64,000 bases of DNA from Roseomonas sp. HF4 (GTDB lineage Bacteria > Pseudomonadota > Alphaproteobacteria > Acetobacterales > Acetobacteraceae): positions 62,001 to 126,000 of the forward strand of contig NZ_STGD01000006.1 in NCBI RefSeq assembly GCF_005222755.1, read 5' to 3'. The notes below the pieces were generated by a model. That model saw only the letters and a list, made by a program, of their open reading frames with translations, did not search any database and had not been told where the DNA came from. Below, one piece after another: positions 34,295 through 42,152 of the stretch; position 1 is the first letter of the stretch, and each line of letters starts with the position of its first letter. The translations under genes and the position numbers were made by a program.

Positions 34295-34325
34295 TACCAG
34301 CGATCGAAGGCCTCGACCGCTGGTA
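34295..34325 (+). terminator. Hairpin after the GH65 gene
   Basis: TACCAGCG-A-TCGA pairs with TCGA-C-CGCTGGTA around an AGGCC loop, 12 of 13 positions matching, 8 bp after the stop. There is no T tract. A related hairpin lies beside family B copy B4 at 58653-58679, so this may be part of that repeat family rather than a dedicated terminator. Confidence 0.5.
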
Positions 34326-34337
34326 CTCGCATGTCCA

Positions 34338-34437
34338 TGCCCTCAAGCGCCGGGCGCAAGCCTCCGGTTCGCTTGGCTTTCGCCGGACTTCCGGCGGGCC
34401 GCAGTCGCGGCCGCGGGACGAGTCGAAGCCTCGTGCC
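34338..34437 (+). repeat. Family B repeat, degenerate copy B1
   Basis: Shares with B3 and B4 the run CCCTCAAGCGCCGGGCG, then GCTTGGCTTTCGCCGGACTT, GGCGGGCCGCAGTCGCGGCC and a terminal TCGTGCCG. The first GCACGAAGGT hairpin is missing. It lies between the GH65 gene and the DUF6111 gene. Confidence 0.65.
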
Positions 34438-34507
34438 GTTCTTTCTGTCCGATCAGGCGGGATCGCCCCGCGCTTCCAAGGCGCGGCCGCACGCGGCATG
34501 CTGCGCC

Positions 34508-34756
34508 GTGGCCTATCTGCTGGAAGCCCTCCTGTTCCTGCTGCCCTTCGCCGCCTACGGGCTGTGGCGGCGCGCGAACCCGAACACCGAGCCGAGCACA
34601 ATCCTGCTCGTGCTCGGCGCTGTCGGCATCGTGCTGATGGTGGCCGGGTCCTTCTGGTACGGCACGCAGCGGAGCATGCCGCCGGGGACCGCCTACGTGC
34701 CGGCGCAGATCGAGGGCGGGCAGATCACCCCCGGCCACGCGGAACCCTTCCGGTGA
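34508..34756 (+). CDS. DUF6111 family small membrane protein
   Basis: An 82-residue protein with two membrane helices (YLLEALLFLLPFAAYGLWRRA and STILLVLGAVGIVLMVAGSFWYG) and a short polar tail. The sequence fits DUF6111, small membrane proteins of unknown role in Rhodospirillales-type alphaproteobacteria. I choose the GTG at 34508, because upstream codons belong to the family B repeat and encode Arg/Pro-rich sequence; no good Shine-Dalgarno supports it. Its stop overlaps the GTG start of the CCA-adding enzyme (GTGA), so the two are coupled. Confidence 0.75.
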   Translation: MAYLLEALLFLLPFAAYGLWRRANPNTEPSTILLVLGAVGIVLMVAGSFWYGTQRSMPPGTAYVPAQIEGGQITPGHAEPFR

Positions 34757-36075
34757 GCCCGGCGCCGGCCGGGGCGATCCCGCGCCCCGGCTTCCTCGAC
34801 ATCCCGGCCGTCGCGGCGGTGCTGGCCGCCCTGCCGGGCGCGCGCGCCGTCGGCGGCTGCGTGCGGGACGCACTGGCCGGCCTGCCCTCGGCCGATGTGG
34901 ACGTTGCGGCGCCGCTGCCACCGGAGGAGATCGCCAAGCGCCTCGGCGCCGCCGGCCTCAAGGTGTTCGAGACCGGCCTAGCGCACGGCACGGTCACAGC
35001 GGTGCTGGAGCATGTCCCGGTCGAGGTCACGGCGCTGCGGCGCGACGTGCTGACAGACGGCCGCCACGCCGTGGTGGAATGGACGGTCGACTGGCGGGAG
35101 GACGCGGCGCGGCGCGACTTCACGATCAACGCCATGTCGCTGGCGCCCGATGGCGCGCTGTTCGACTATTTCGGCGGCCGGGCGGACCTCGCGGCGGGGC
35201 TGGTGCGCTTCGTGGGCGACCCGGACACGCGGCTGGCGGAGGACTACCTCCGCGCGCTCCGCTTCTTCCGCTTCCAGGCGCGCTACGGGCGCGGCGCGCC
35301 GGACGCCGCCGCGGTCGCCGCCATCCGCCGCGCGGTGCCGGGGCTGGCGCGCCTGTCGGTCGAGCGGGTGTGGATGGAGGTGAAGCGGATCCTGGCGGTG
35401 CCGGACCCGGTGCCGGCGGTGGCGCTGATGGCAGAGACGGGGGTGCTGGGGGCCGTGCTGCACGAACCCTGGGACCTGGATGCCCTACGCCGCCTGCAGA
35501 TGCTCGATGTGTCGGCCGATCCCCTGTTTCGCCTCGTCGCACTGGTCCCGGGCGAGGGAAAGGCCGATGCGGTCGCGCAACGCCTGAAGGCATCCTGGAA
35601 CGAGCGGATGTATCTGCACCACTACATGCAGAACAGCACGCGCCGGCCGTACGGTGGGGCCATGGCGCTCGTGCCGCCGTTCGACACGGCGGAAAACGCC
35701 GCCCGGTGGAGTCTCTTCATCGCCTACTCGGAGGTGCGGAAGGAGGCCGGAGCGCGGGACTTCGCGGACCGCATCCTGCTCATGCGGGACTTCGCCGAAC
35801 GGGGGGCGCGGCATCGCTATTGGACGGAAGCGAGACGTCACGCCGCGATCCTCCCGGTACCGCATTTTCCGCTCAGCGGCGTCGACGCCGTAGCCGAAGG
35901 GGTGCAGCCAGGGCCGCTGATGGGCGAATTGCTCGGCCGGACACGCCTGTGGTGGCGCGAACGCGGCTGCACGCCGACCCAAGACGAATGTCTCGAGGAG
36001 TTCCGTCGGCTCCGAGCTGAGCGCCTCGGCGGGGGCGGCGGCGGGGGCGGCGGCGGGGCCGCACTCGGGGGATGA
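34753..36075 (+). CDS. CCA tRNA nucleotidyltransferase/poly(A) polymerase family
   Basis: A 440-residue class II nucleotidyltransferase that adds or repairs the 3' CCA of tRNAs (poly(A) polymerase is the alternative). The catalytic head has VGGCVRDALAGLPSADVDVAAP (Asp-x-Asp metal site), RRDFTINAM is motif B-like, and RLAEDYLRALRFFRFQARYGRG is the neck motif. The C-terminal part FPLSGVDAVAEGVQPGPLMGELL is typical of the alphaproteobacterial form. It starts with GTG at 34753, coupled to DUF6111. The last 15 residues are almost all glycine (coding GGC/GGG runs at 36028-36062), an odd low-complexity tail that may be a slippage product. Confidence 0.9.
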   Translation: MSPAPAGAIPRPGFLDIPAVAAVLAALPGARAVGGCVRDALAGLPSADVDVAAPLPPEEIAKRLGAAGLKVFETGLAHGTVTAVLEHVPVEVTALRRDVLTDGRHAVVEWTVDWREDAARRDFTINAMSLAPDGALFDYFGGRADLAAGLVRFVGDPDTRLAEDYLRALRFFRFQARYGRGAPDAAAVAAIRRAVPGLARLSVERVWMEVKRILAVPDPVPAVALMAETGVLGAVLHEPWDLDALRRLQMLDVSADPLFRLVALVPGEGKADAVAQRLKASWNERMYLHHYMQNSTRRPYGGAMALVPPFDTAENAARWSLFIAYSEVRKEAGARDFADRILLMRDFAERGARHRYWTEARRHAAILPVPHFPLSGVDAVAEGVQPGPLMGELLGRTRLWWRERGCTPTQDECLEEFRRLRAERLGGGGGGGGGGAALGG

Positions 36076-36215
36076 GTGGGGGATCGACCCCGCCGCCTTC
36101 ACCGGAACGAAACAAGAACTAGCATGGCCGCGCCGCCGGATGCAAGTCCGTTAATGTGACATCGCTGGCCCCGCGCCGGATACCGCCGCCCCGGCTTCCG
36201 GGCTATGCCCGGGCC

Positions 36216-37973
36216 ATGGCCCCTGCCCTAGACACCACCGCCCGCGCCCTGCTCGGCCGCCTCTGGCGCGCCTATGTCGCTGGGCATCGCCGCGGCATCG
36301 CGGTGGCGTTGCTCTGCACCCTCGGCGTGGCGGGGATGACGGCGCTCTATCCCGTCGTCATCCAGCAATCCTTCGACCTGTTCACGGCCGACCGGCAGGA
36401 CGTGCTCTGGGTCATCCCGCTGGTCATCGTCGTCGTCACGGCGCTCAAGGCCGCGGCGCAGTACGGCCAGGCAGTCGCGATCCAGGAGGTCGTGCTGCGC
36501 GTCATCGAGGCGATCCAGAACGACCTGTTCCGGGCCCTGACGCGCGCCGACCTGGCAGTGGTGGCGCGCGAGGCGCCCGCCCGCCACGCCGCCCGCTTCA
36601 CCACCGACGCCGCCCTGATCCGGGAGGCGCTGACGAAATCCATCAACGCCGTGGCCGACGCCCTGACCGTCGTCGGCCTCGTGGCCTCGATGGTCTACCT
36701 CGACTGGCAGATGTCGCTGGTGGCCGCGCTGCTCTATCCGCTCGCGGTGGTGCCGATCCTGCGCCTCGGCAAGCGCATCCGCCGCGCCTCGGGCGGCATG
36801 CAGGAACGGGTGGGGGAGGCCGCCGCGGCGCTGACGGAGAGCTTCGGCGCCGCCCGCGTGGTCCGCGCCTACCGCCTGGAAGCGGCCGAGGAGGCCCGCG
36901 CCGCCGGCCTGTTCGCGCGCCTGCGGGAAAGCCTGACCGGCATCGCCCGCACCCGCGCCTCGCTCGACCCGATCCTGGAGGCGCTGGGCGGCCTCGCCGT
37001 CGCCGCCGTGCTGGTCTTCGTGGGTTGGCGCGTCGCATCAGGCACCGGCACGCTCGGCGAGTTCACCGGCTTCGTGGCCGCGCTGCTGATCGCCTCGCGC
37101 CCCGTGCGCGCGCTCGGTTCGCTCAACGCCGCGCTGCAGGAAGGGCTGGCCGGCCTGACCCGCGTCTTCGGCGTCATGGACACGAAGCGCAGCATCCTCG
37201 ACGCACCGGGCGCCACCCCCCTGCCCGAAGGCCGCGGCCGCATCGCCTTCGAGGACGTCGGCTTCACCTACGAAGGAGTGCCCGACGCCGCGCTGGCGGG
37301 CCTCAGCTTCGCCGCCGCGCCGGGCGAGACGGTCGCGCTCGTCGGCCCCTCCGGCGCCGGTAAATCCACCGCCATCGCGCTCGTGCCGCGCCTCTATGAT
37401 GCGACGGCCGGGCGCGTGCTGGTCGACGGCGCTGACATCCGGGGCGTCGCACTGGCCGCGCTGCGCGACGCCATCGCCTATGTCGGGCAGGACGCCGTCA
37501 TTTTCGACGACACGGCGCTGGCCAACATCGCCGCGGGCCGCCCCGACGCCACGCGCGCCGAGGTCGAGGACGCCGCCCGCGCCGCCGCCGCGTACGACTT
37601 CATCGTCGCCCTGCCGCAGGGCTACGACACGGTGCTCGGCCCCGGCGGGTCGCGCCTGTCGGGCGGGCAGCGCCAGCGCATCGCCCTCGCCCGCGCGCTG
37701 CTGCGCAACCCGCGCATCCTGCTGCTGGACGAGGCGACCAGCGCGCTCGACGCCGAGAACGAGGCCCTGGTGCAGGACGCCCTGGCGCGGCTGCGCGCCG
37801 GGCGCACCACGCTGGTCATCGCCCATCGCCTGGCCACCGTGCGCGACGCGGACCGCATCGTGGTGATGGAGAAGGGCCGCGCGGTCGAACAGGGCACGCA
37901 TGGGGAGCTGATGGCGGCGGACGGGCTCTATGCGCGGCTGGTCCGGACCCAGGCCTTCGCGGGCGGCGGGTAG
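36216..37973 (+). CDS. ABC exporter, fused permease and ATPase (MsbA-like)
   Basis: A 585-residue half-transporter that works as a homodimer in the inner membrane, most likely exporting a lipid or hydrophobic compound. Six helices span residues 25-300 and the ATPase domain residues 340-575: Walker A GPSGAGKST, Q-loop VGQDAVIFDDT, signature LSGGQRQR, Walker B ILLLDEATSALD and switch VIAHRLATV. MsbA-type lipid A flippases have this form, but no lipid A gene is adjacent, so the substrate is open. The start at 36216 (MAPALDTTARALLGRLW) is preferred over 36156, which adds a Pro/Arg-rich stretch. The gene ends in a multi-hairpin region shared with the convergent hydrolase gene. Confidence 0.92.
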   Translation: MAPALDTTARALLGRLWRAYVAGHRRGIAVALLCTLGVAGMTALYPVVIQQSFDLFTADRQDVLWVIPLVIVVVTALKAAAQYGQAVAIQEVVLRVIEAIQNDLFRALTRADLAVVAREAPARHAARFTTDAALIREALTKSINAVADALTVVGLVASMVYLDWQMSLVAALLYPLAVVPILRLGKRIRRASGGMQERVGEAAAALTESFGAARVVRAYRLEAAEEARAAGLFARLRESLTGIARTRASLDPILEALGGLAVAAVLVFVGWRVASGTGTLGEFTGFVAALLIASRPVRALGSLNAALQEGLAGLTRVFGVMDTKRSILDAPGATPLPEGRGRIAFEDVGFTYEGVPDAALAGLSFAAAPGETVALVGPSGAGKSTAIALVPRLYDATAGRVLVDGADIRGVALAALRDAIAYVGQDAVIFDDTALANIAAGRPDATRAEVEDAARAAAAYDFIVALPQGYDTVLGPGGSRLSGGQRQRIALARALLRNPRILLLDEATSALDAENEALVQDALARLRAGRTTLVIAHRLATVRDADRIVVMEKGRAVEQGTHGELMAADGLYARLVRTQAFAGGG

Positions 37974-37977
37974 AGCG

Positions 37978-38035
37978 GGGGAGGGCTTTGCCCTCCCCAG
38001 GAACCCCCACCCACCAAAGGCCGAAGGGCCTTTGG
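37978..38035. terminator. Paired hairpins between convergent genes
   Basis: GGGGAGGGC/GCCCTCCCC with a TTT loop (37978-37998) and CCAAAGGCC/GGCCTTTGG with a GAAG loop (38014-38035) are perfect 9-bp stems. They lie where the ABC exporter (+) and phosphotriesterase-like gene (-) converge and could stop transcription from both sides. The first resembles the end hairpin of family A. Confidence 0.55.
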
Positions 38036-38080
38036 AAACCAATACTTCAGGTCGAGGGTTCCAAGGGCCTGAGGACCAGA

Positions 38081-38181
38081 CGCACGAAGTTCCGACTTTC
38101 GGCCCGAAGGGCTGAGGCCGCGACTTCGGCCCGCCCGGCGCTTGAGGGGCACGAAGGTGAAACCTTCGTGCGCCAAGTATC
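38081..38181 (-). repeat. Family B repeat, short copy B2 (reverse orientation)
   Basis: Bounded by CGCACGAAG (38081-38089) and CTTCGTGCG (38164-38172). Contains the perfect hairpin GCACGAAGGT/ACCTTCGTGC with a GAA loop (38149-38171), identical in stem to that of B3. Compared with B3 and B4 it lacks about 45 bp of the middle. It sits between the ABC exporter and the phosphotriesterase-like gene. Confidence 0.85.
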
Positions 38182-38236
38182 AAGCCCGTGGTGGGGAGAG
38201 GTCCGGAGAGGGGCGAAGCCGCTCTCCGGCCACGCC

Positions 38237-39283
38237 CTACGCGAACGTCAGCAACCGCCGCGGCGTCTCCACCAGGATCTCGCGGATCTCGGCCTCGGAG
38301 AAACCGCGCCGGCGCATCAGTGGCAGCACGTTCCGGTGGATATGCGCGTAGCCCCAGCCGCCCCAGCGCGTCATGTGCGACCGGTGGCAGATGTCGTGCG
38401 CGATCACGACCTGCCCCCGGTGCCCGCGGTCCAGCACCTTGCGGATCGCCCGCAGGCGGCCCGCGTCGTTCGGCATGTCGACGTCCCAGTTGTGCGGGTA
38501 GAGGCAGCTTTCCTGGCCGAACAGGTCCCATTCCAGCACCACGCCCGTGTCCGCCAGGCGGAACAGCGCGTCATCGTCCATGATGGTGCGGTCGATGTGG
38601 TCCATGATGGTGCGGGACGGGTCGCCGCCGCGGGCCGCGATGAACTCCATCACCTCCTGCGGCTGGTCCTGGCGCCGGCCGGGGTGGATGGTCAGCGCCG
38701 CGCCGGTTTCCTGCTGTGCGATGAGCGCGGCTTCCAGCACCCGGCGCTCGAGTGGCGTCCACGGGTTCTGGCAGCCGATCTCCCCGATCAGGCCGGCACG
38801 GACCGCCGTACCCCAGAGGCCCTCCTGCACCTGCGCCACCATCTCGGCCGCGAAGTCGTCCACGCTGCGATGGTGGTTCTCGGGGAACTGGTATTCCTCG
38901 ACATAGTGGCCGCAGCCCATGACGATGTGACAGCCGGTGGCGTCGCTCACGCGGAGCAGCCCCTCGGGGTCGGGGGAGATGCCGCCGATCGTCAGTTCCA
39001 CGATCGTCTCGCAGCCTGCCGCCACCGCCTCGGCCACCGCCTCGATCGCGACCTCCGCGCTCGGCTGGTGGAGGTTGGCGGGCGAGCCTGCCATCGAGGT
39101 CGTCATGCCCCAGTGGTTCGCAAGGCCGGGCTCCTCCCCCTGGTCGCCACTGCGCAGCGGCGGCGGGCGGAGGTCCCAGATCAGGTGCTCGTGCATCAGC
39201 GTCGAGCCGAGCACGGCGGGGTCCACGAGGCCGCGCACGGTCTGCGCGCGGCCCCGCATCTCGTCCCGGGTCAGGCGCGGCAT
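38237..39283 (-). CDS. Phosphotriesterase-family metal-dependent hydrolase
   Basis: A 348-residue amidohydrolase-superfamily TIM barrel related to phosphotriesterase and PTE-like lactonases. The N-terminal metal pair is His31 and His33 in LMHEHLIWD. The bridging position holds Glu in LIGEIGCQNP, rather than the carboxylated Lys of true phosphotriesterase. ALTIHPGRR, MDHIDR and the Asp of IAHDICHR complete the site. Lactone or carboxylate-ester hydrolysis is more likely than organophosphate cleavage (inference from the family). The start at 39283 (MPRLTRDEMRGRAQTVRG) is natural; the longer frame overlaps the receptor gene. It is 5 bp after that receptor gene, so the receptor probably delivers its substrate or a relative. 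Confidence 0.88.
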   Translation of the reverse strand: MPRLTRDEMRGRAQTVRGLVDPAVLGSTLMHEHLIWDLRPPPLRSGDQGEEPGLANHWGMTTSMAGSPANLHQPSAEVAIEAVAEAVAAGCETIVELTIGGISPDPEGLLRVSDATGCHIVMGCGHYVEEYQFPENHHRSVDDFAAEMVAQVQEGLWGTAVRAGLIGEIGCQNPWTPLERRVLEAALIAQQETGAALTIHPGRRQDQPQEVMEFIAARGGDPSRTIMDHIDRTIMDDDALFRLADTGVVLEWDLFGQESCLYPHNWDVDMPNDAGRLRAIRKVLDRGHRGQVVIAHDICHRSHMTRWGGWGYAHIHRNVLPLMRRRGFSEAEIREILVETPRRLLTFA

Positions 39284-39288
39284 GACGC

Positions 39289-40878
39289 TCAGCCGCGCCG
39301 GATGTTCCAGGGATAGGCGGCGGTACCCTGGAGGAACCCGGACAGCCCCGCGCGATAGGCGCTGGCGATGAAGAACTGGCCGAGCGGCAGGATCGGCGCA
39401 TTCTCGAAGGATTCCCGCTGGATCACGTCGGCCAGGCGCTTCTGCTCCGCCTCGGTCTCGGCCAGCAGCCACTGCGCCGCCGCTTCCTCGACGCGGGGGT
39501 TCTCGTACCAGCCGAACCAGCCGCGCTGGCCGAGCCCGCGCAGCGTCGCGTTCACCGCCGGGTTGATGATGGACACCGACGGCCACCAGGTGTGGAAGAT
39601 GTTCCAGCCGCCGCGCTCCGGCAGTTCCTTGCTGGCGCGGCGCTGCACCACCGTGCCCCAGTCGGTCTCGACCAGTTCCACATTCATGCCGAGCCGGCGC
39701 AGCAGGTCCGCCGTGACCTGGCCGAAGGGCCCGATGGTCGGGAAGTCCGTCGGGTTGATGATGACGATCTTCTCGCCATTGTAGCCGGCGGCGCGGAGGT
39801 CCGCGCGCACGCGGTCAAGGTCGCGCGGGCCGCGCAGCGCGTCGTTCGCCGTCGCGCTCTCGTAAGGCGTGCCGCAGGGCCACATGGACGGGCAGACGCG
39901 GAAGGCGGCCGGGTCGTTGCCGGTGACGGCACGCACGTAGTCTTCCTGGTTGATCGCGCCGAGCAGGGCGCGGCGCACCGCCGGCTTGTCGAAAGGCGGA
40001 TGCAGGCAGTTGAACCGGGCGACGCCGATGTAGCCGAGGGTGTTCAGCACCTTCACCTCGACGCCGCGGTTGCGGCGCAGCAGCGGCGCGAGGTCGGCGT
40101 TGATCTGCTCCCACCAGTCGATCTCGCCGGCCTGCAGCGCGGCGGCGGCCGTCGCGCTGTCGGGCATGATCGTCCACTCGACACGCTCCATGTGCGCGAC
40201 CTTGCCGCCCGCAGTGCGGGACGCCGGCTCCTGCCGCGGAACGTAGCCGTCGAACTTGGCATAGGCCGCGCGGCTGCCCGAGACGTATTCGTCATTGAGG
40301 AAGCGATAGGGGCCGGAGCCGATATTCTCGCTGATCTGCTGGAACGGGTCCGTGCGCGCGATGCGCTCGGGCATGATGAAGGGTACCACCGCGGCCGGCT
40401 TGCCCAGCGCCTGCAGCAGCAGCGGGAAGCGGGACTTCAGCCTGATGCGGATGGTGCGGTCGTCCTGCGCGCCCCATTCCTCGACGACGGCGCCGAGGGA
40501 CTGGCCGAAGGTGTCGCGCTTGCTCCAGCGTGCGAGGCTGGCCGCGCAATCCCGCGCGCGGACGGGCTCGCCATCGTGGAAGCGCAGCCCCTCCCGCAGG
40601 CGGATCAGCCAGGTGAGGCCGTCGTCGGAGACGGTGTGCCCCTCGGCCATCTGCGGCGCGACGCGAAGGTCGTCCGTCAGTCCGTAGAGGGTGTCGTAGA
40701 TGTGCCAGCCATGGTTCTCGGTGACCGCGGCGGTGGTCCAGACCGGGTCGAGCGAAGTCAGGTTGGCCTGCGGCACGAAGCGCAGGACGCGCGCCCGGTT
40801 GCCCTGGGCCAGCGCCGGTGCGGCCTGCGTGGCGGCGGCGGTCGCGGCGGTGGCGGCGAGGAAGTCTCGGCGACGCAT
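39289..40878 (-). CDS. ABC transporter substrate-binding protein, family 5 (oligopeptide/nickel type)
   Basis: A 529-residue extracytoplasmic receptor of the DppA/OppA family. The N-terminus MRRRDFLAATAATAAATQAA is a twin-arginine-like signal ending near ALAQGN. The motif DGLTWLIRLREGLRFHDGEPV is diagnostic. The start at 40878 has AGGGAGAG close upstream; an in-frame ATG at 40956 would lengthen it without a ribosome site. No permease or ATPase genes for it are in the window. It is coupled to the phosphotriesterase-like gene downstream. Confidence 0.9.
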   Translation of the reverse strand: MRRRDFLAATAATAAATQAAPALAQGNRARVLRFVPQANLTSLDPVWTTAAVTENHGWHIYDTLYGLTDDLRVAPQMAEGHTVSDDGLTWLIRLREGLRFHDGEPVRARDCAASLARWSKRDTFGQSLGAVVEEWGAQDDRTIRIRLKSRFPLLLQALGKPAAVVPFIMPERIARTDPFQQISENIGSGPYRFLNDEYVSGSRAAYAKFDGYVPRQEPASRTAGGKVAHMERVEWTIMPDSATAAAALQAGEIDWWEQINADLAPLLRRNRGVEVKVLNTLGYIGVARFNCLHPPFDKPAVRRALLGAINQEDYVRAVTGNDPAAFRVCPSMWPCGTPYESATANDALRGPRDLDRVRADLRAAGYNGEKIVIINPTDFPTIGPFGQVTADLLRRLGMNVELVETDWGTVVQRRASKELPERGGWNIFHTWWPSVSIINPAVNATLRGLGQRGWFGWYENPRVEEAAAQWLLAETEAEQKRLADVIQRESFENAPILPLGQFFIASAYRAGLSGFLQGTAAYPWNIRRG

Positions 40879-41004
40879 GTCACTCTCCCTGGGTTGGGCC
40901 CGCTTCGAGGCAGGCGCTTCCCGGCCAGACTGGCACCCGCGGCACGGGCAGGACAAGGCGAGGCGGCGCGACGCCGGCTCGCGCGACGCTCGGCTGGACT
41001 TGAA

Positions 41005-41023
41005 ATAGGATTAATTTCCCTAT
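41005..41023. promoter_or_regulatory. AT-rich dyad, candidate promoter/operator
   Basis: ATAGG and CCTAT flank the AT-rich core ATTAATTTC, within a 30-bp AT-rich island about 125 bp upstream of the receptor start at 40878. Such islands are rare here and usually mark promoters. The likely target is the receptor-hydrolase operon on the minus strand. Confidence 0.4.
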
Positions 41024-41307
41024 ACGCTGCGGGACGGTCGTGCAGGAGGCGCCCCGGTGGCATGCGACGCGCACGGCGCCCACCAGGGCGGGGACAAGGC
41101 GACGTCGGCGGCGCCGCGCCGCGTGCGGCCGGGTCCGACGGCATGGGGCCCTGCGAAGCCGAAGGCGGCGGGCAGCGTGCGGCGCCGGATCATCCGGGTG
41201 CCACGCGCGCTCGCGCCTGGACCGCCCCGGCATGCCGGTGCCGCCCACGCGGGTCGTTCGGTTCCGGCCCATCCGGAGCCTCCTCGCCCTGAGGCCGGCG
41301 GCGGATC

Positions 41308-41433
41308 TGTCCGATACCTGCCGGCACCCCCGGGGAGGCGAAGTGGATATGTCCGAAACCCGCAGGCGCCCCTCGCCGCGTGCCCCGCAATTGTCCGAAG
41401 CCCGCCGCGCGGCCTGCGCGCCATCGCAATGCG
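41308..41433. repeat. Three-unit 42-bp periodic repeat
   Basis: TGTCCGA recurs at 41308, 41350 and 41392, exactly 42 bp apart each time, followed by related CCTGCCGG/CCCGCAGG/CCCGCCGC stretches. In a minus-strand frame the units read AGFGQLRGTRRGAP, AGFGHIHFASPGVP and AGIGQIRRRPQGEE. Confidence 0.65.
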
Positions 41434-41447
41434 CTCCGGCGCCGCCG

Positions 41448-42152
41448 TCAGCCCGCGCCGCCGCAGAGCCCGATCGCGGCCGCCATGTGCGGCGGCACCG
41501 GCGCCTCCGCCTCGGCCGGCGGGTCAAGCGGCAGCACCAGCCGCCGCGCCAGCAGGTGCAGCCCGCCCGCCCCGCCGGCGCCGTACACCGGGTCGCCCAG
41601 GATCGGCCAGCCCGCGGCCGCGCAATGGACGCGCAGCTGGTGCGTCCGCCCCGTCTCAGGCCGGAGTTCCAGCCAGGCGAGGCCCCCGCCGCGCCCGAGC
41701 ACGCGCCAGGCCGTCGCGGCGGGTTGCCCGTCGGGGTGCGGCTCCATCCGCCAGCCGCGCGCGGCGCTGCTCACCTTCCGGAGCGGCAGCGCGATGCGCC
41801 CGTCCGCCCCCCTCGGGCCGCCGGCCACGACGGCCCAGTAGGTCTTGCCCGCCAGGCCGGCCGCGAAGATTCGCCCGAGCGCCGCCAGCGCCGGTTTGGT
41901 GCGGCCGAGCGCCAAGCAGCCGGCCGTGTCGGCGTCGAGGCGATGCGCCGGCTGCGGCAGGTGCCGCTTGCCCATGCGCAGCGCCTCCAGCCAGTCCTCG
42001 AGCGAGGCGCCGCCGCGCGGGCCGCGATGCACGGGCAGCCCCGCCGGCTTGTCCAGCACGATCACGTCGTCGCGCAGCAGCAGGATGTGCCGCGCGATCT
42101 CAGGTGGCGCTTGGCGCGACACGGGGCTGCGTGGGACGCTCGGGCGTATCAT
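41448..42152 (-). CDS. RluA-family pseudouridine synthase
   Basis: A 234-residue enzyme that isomerises specific uridines to pseudouridine in rRNA or tRNA. VLDKPAGLPVHRGP precedes the catalytic motif PAHRLDADTAGCLALG (Asp in HRLD), and LRPETGRTHQLRVHCAAAGWPILGDPVYG is a conserved RluA signature region (shown here as its two adjoining motifs TGRTHQLRVH and ILGDPVYG). No S4 domain is present, so it belongs to the short RluA/RluC-like group. The start at 42152 (MIRPSVPRSP) is the only nearby ATG, and it overlaps the divergent kinase start codon. The exact RNA target cannot be told. Confidence 0.88.
   Translation of the reverse strand: MIRPSVPRSPVSRQAPPEIARHILLLRDDVIVLDKPAGLPVHRGPRGGASLEDWLEALRMGKRHLPQPAHRLDADTAGCLALGRTKPALAALGRIFAAGLAGKTYWAVVAGGPRGADGRIALPLRKVSSAARGWRMEPHPDGQPAATAWRVLGRGGGLAWLELRPETGRTHQLRVHCAAAGWPILGDPVYGAGGAGGLHLLARRLVLPLDPPAEAEAPVPPHMAAAIGLCGGAG

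Larger units (their letters stand above)
40879..41447. other. Long intergenic region with a dyad and 42-bp repeats
   Basis: This 569-bp stretch separates the receptor gene from the RluA-type gene. It holds an AT-rich dyad (41005-41023) and three 42-bp units (41308-41433). I see no convincing gene: the open frames on both strands are Arg/Pro/Gly-rich and resemble no family, although a 79-residue minus frame (41190-41429) reads across the 42-bp units as a 14-residue repeat. Confidence 0.55.

Noticed and set aside
41020..41429. Small protein genes in the gap upstream of the RluA-type gene
   Set aside because: Frames on both strands lack ribosome sites, signal peptides or family resemblance; only the 14-residue periodicity is noted as a finding.
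41308..41433. CRISPR array from the 42-bp spacing
   Set aside because: Only a 7-bp core is shared, there are three units, and the intervening sequence is itself related.
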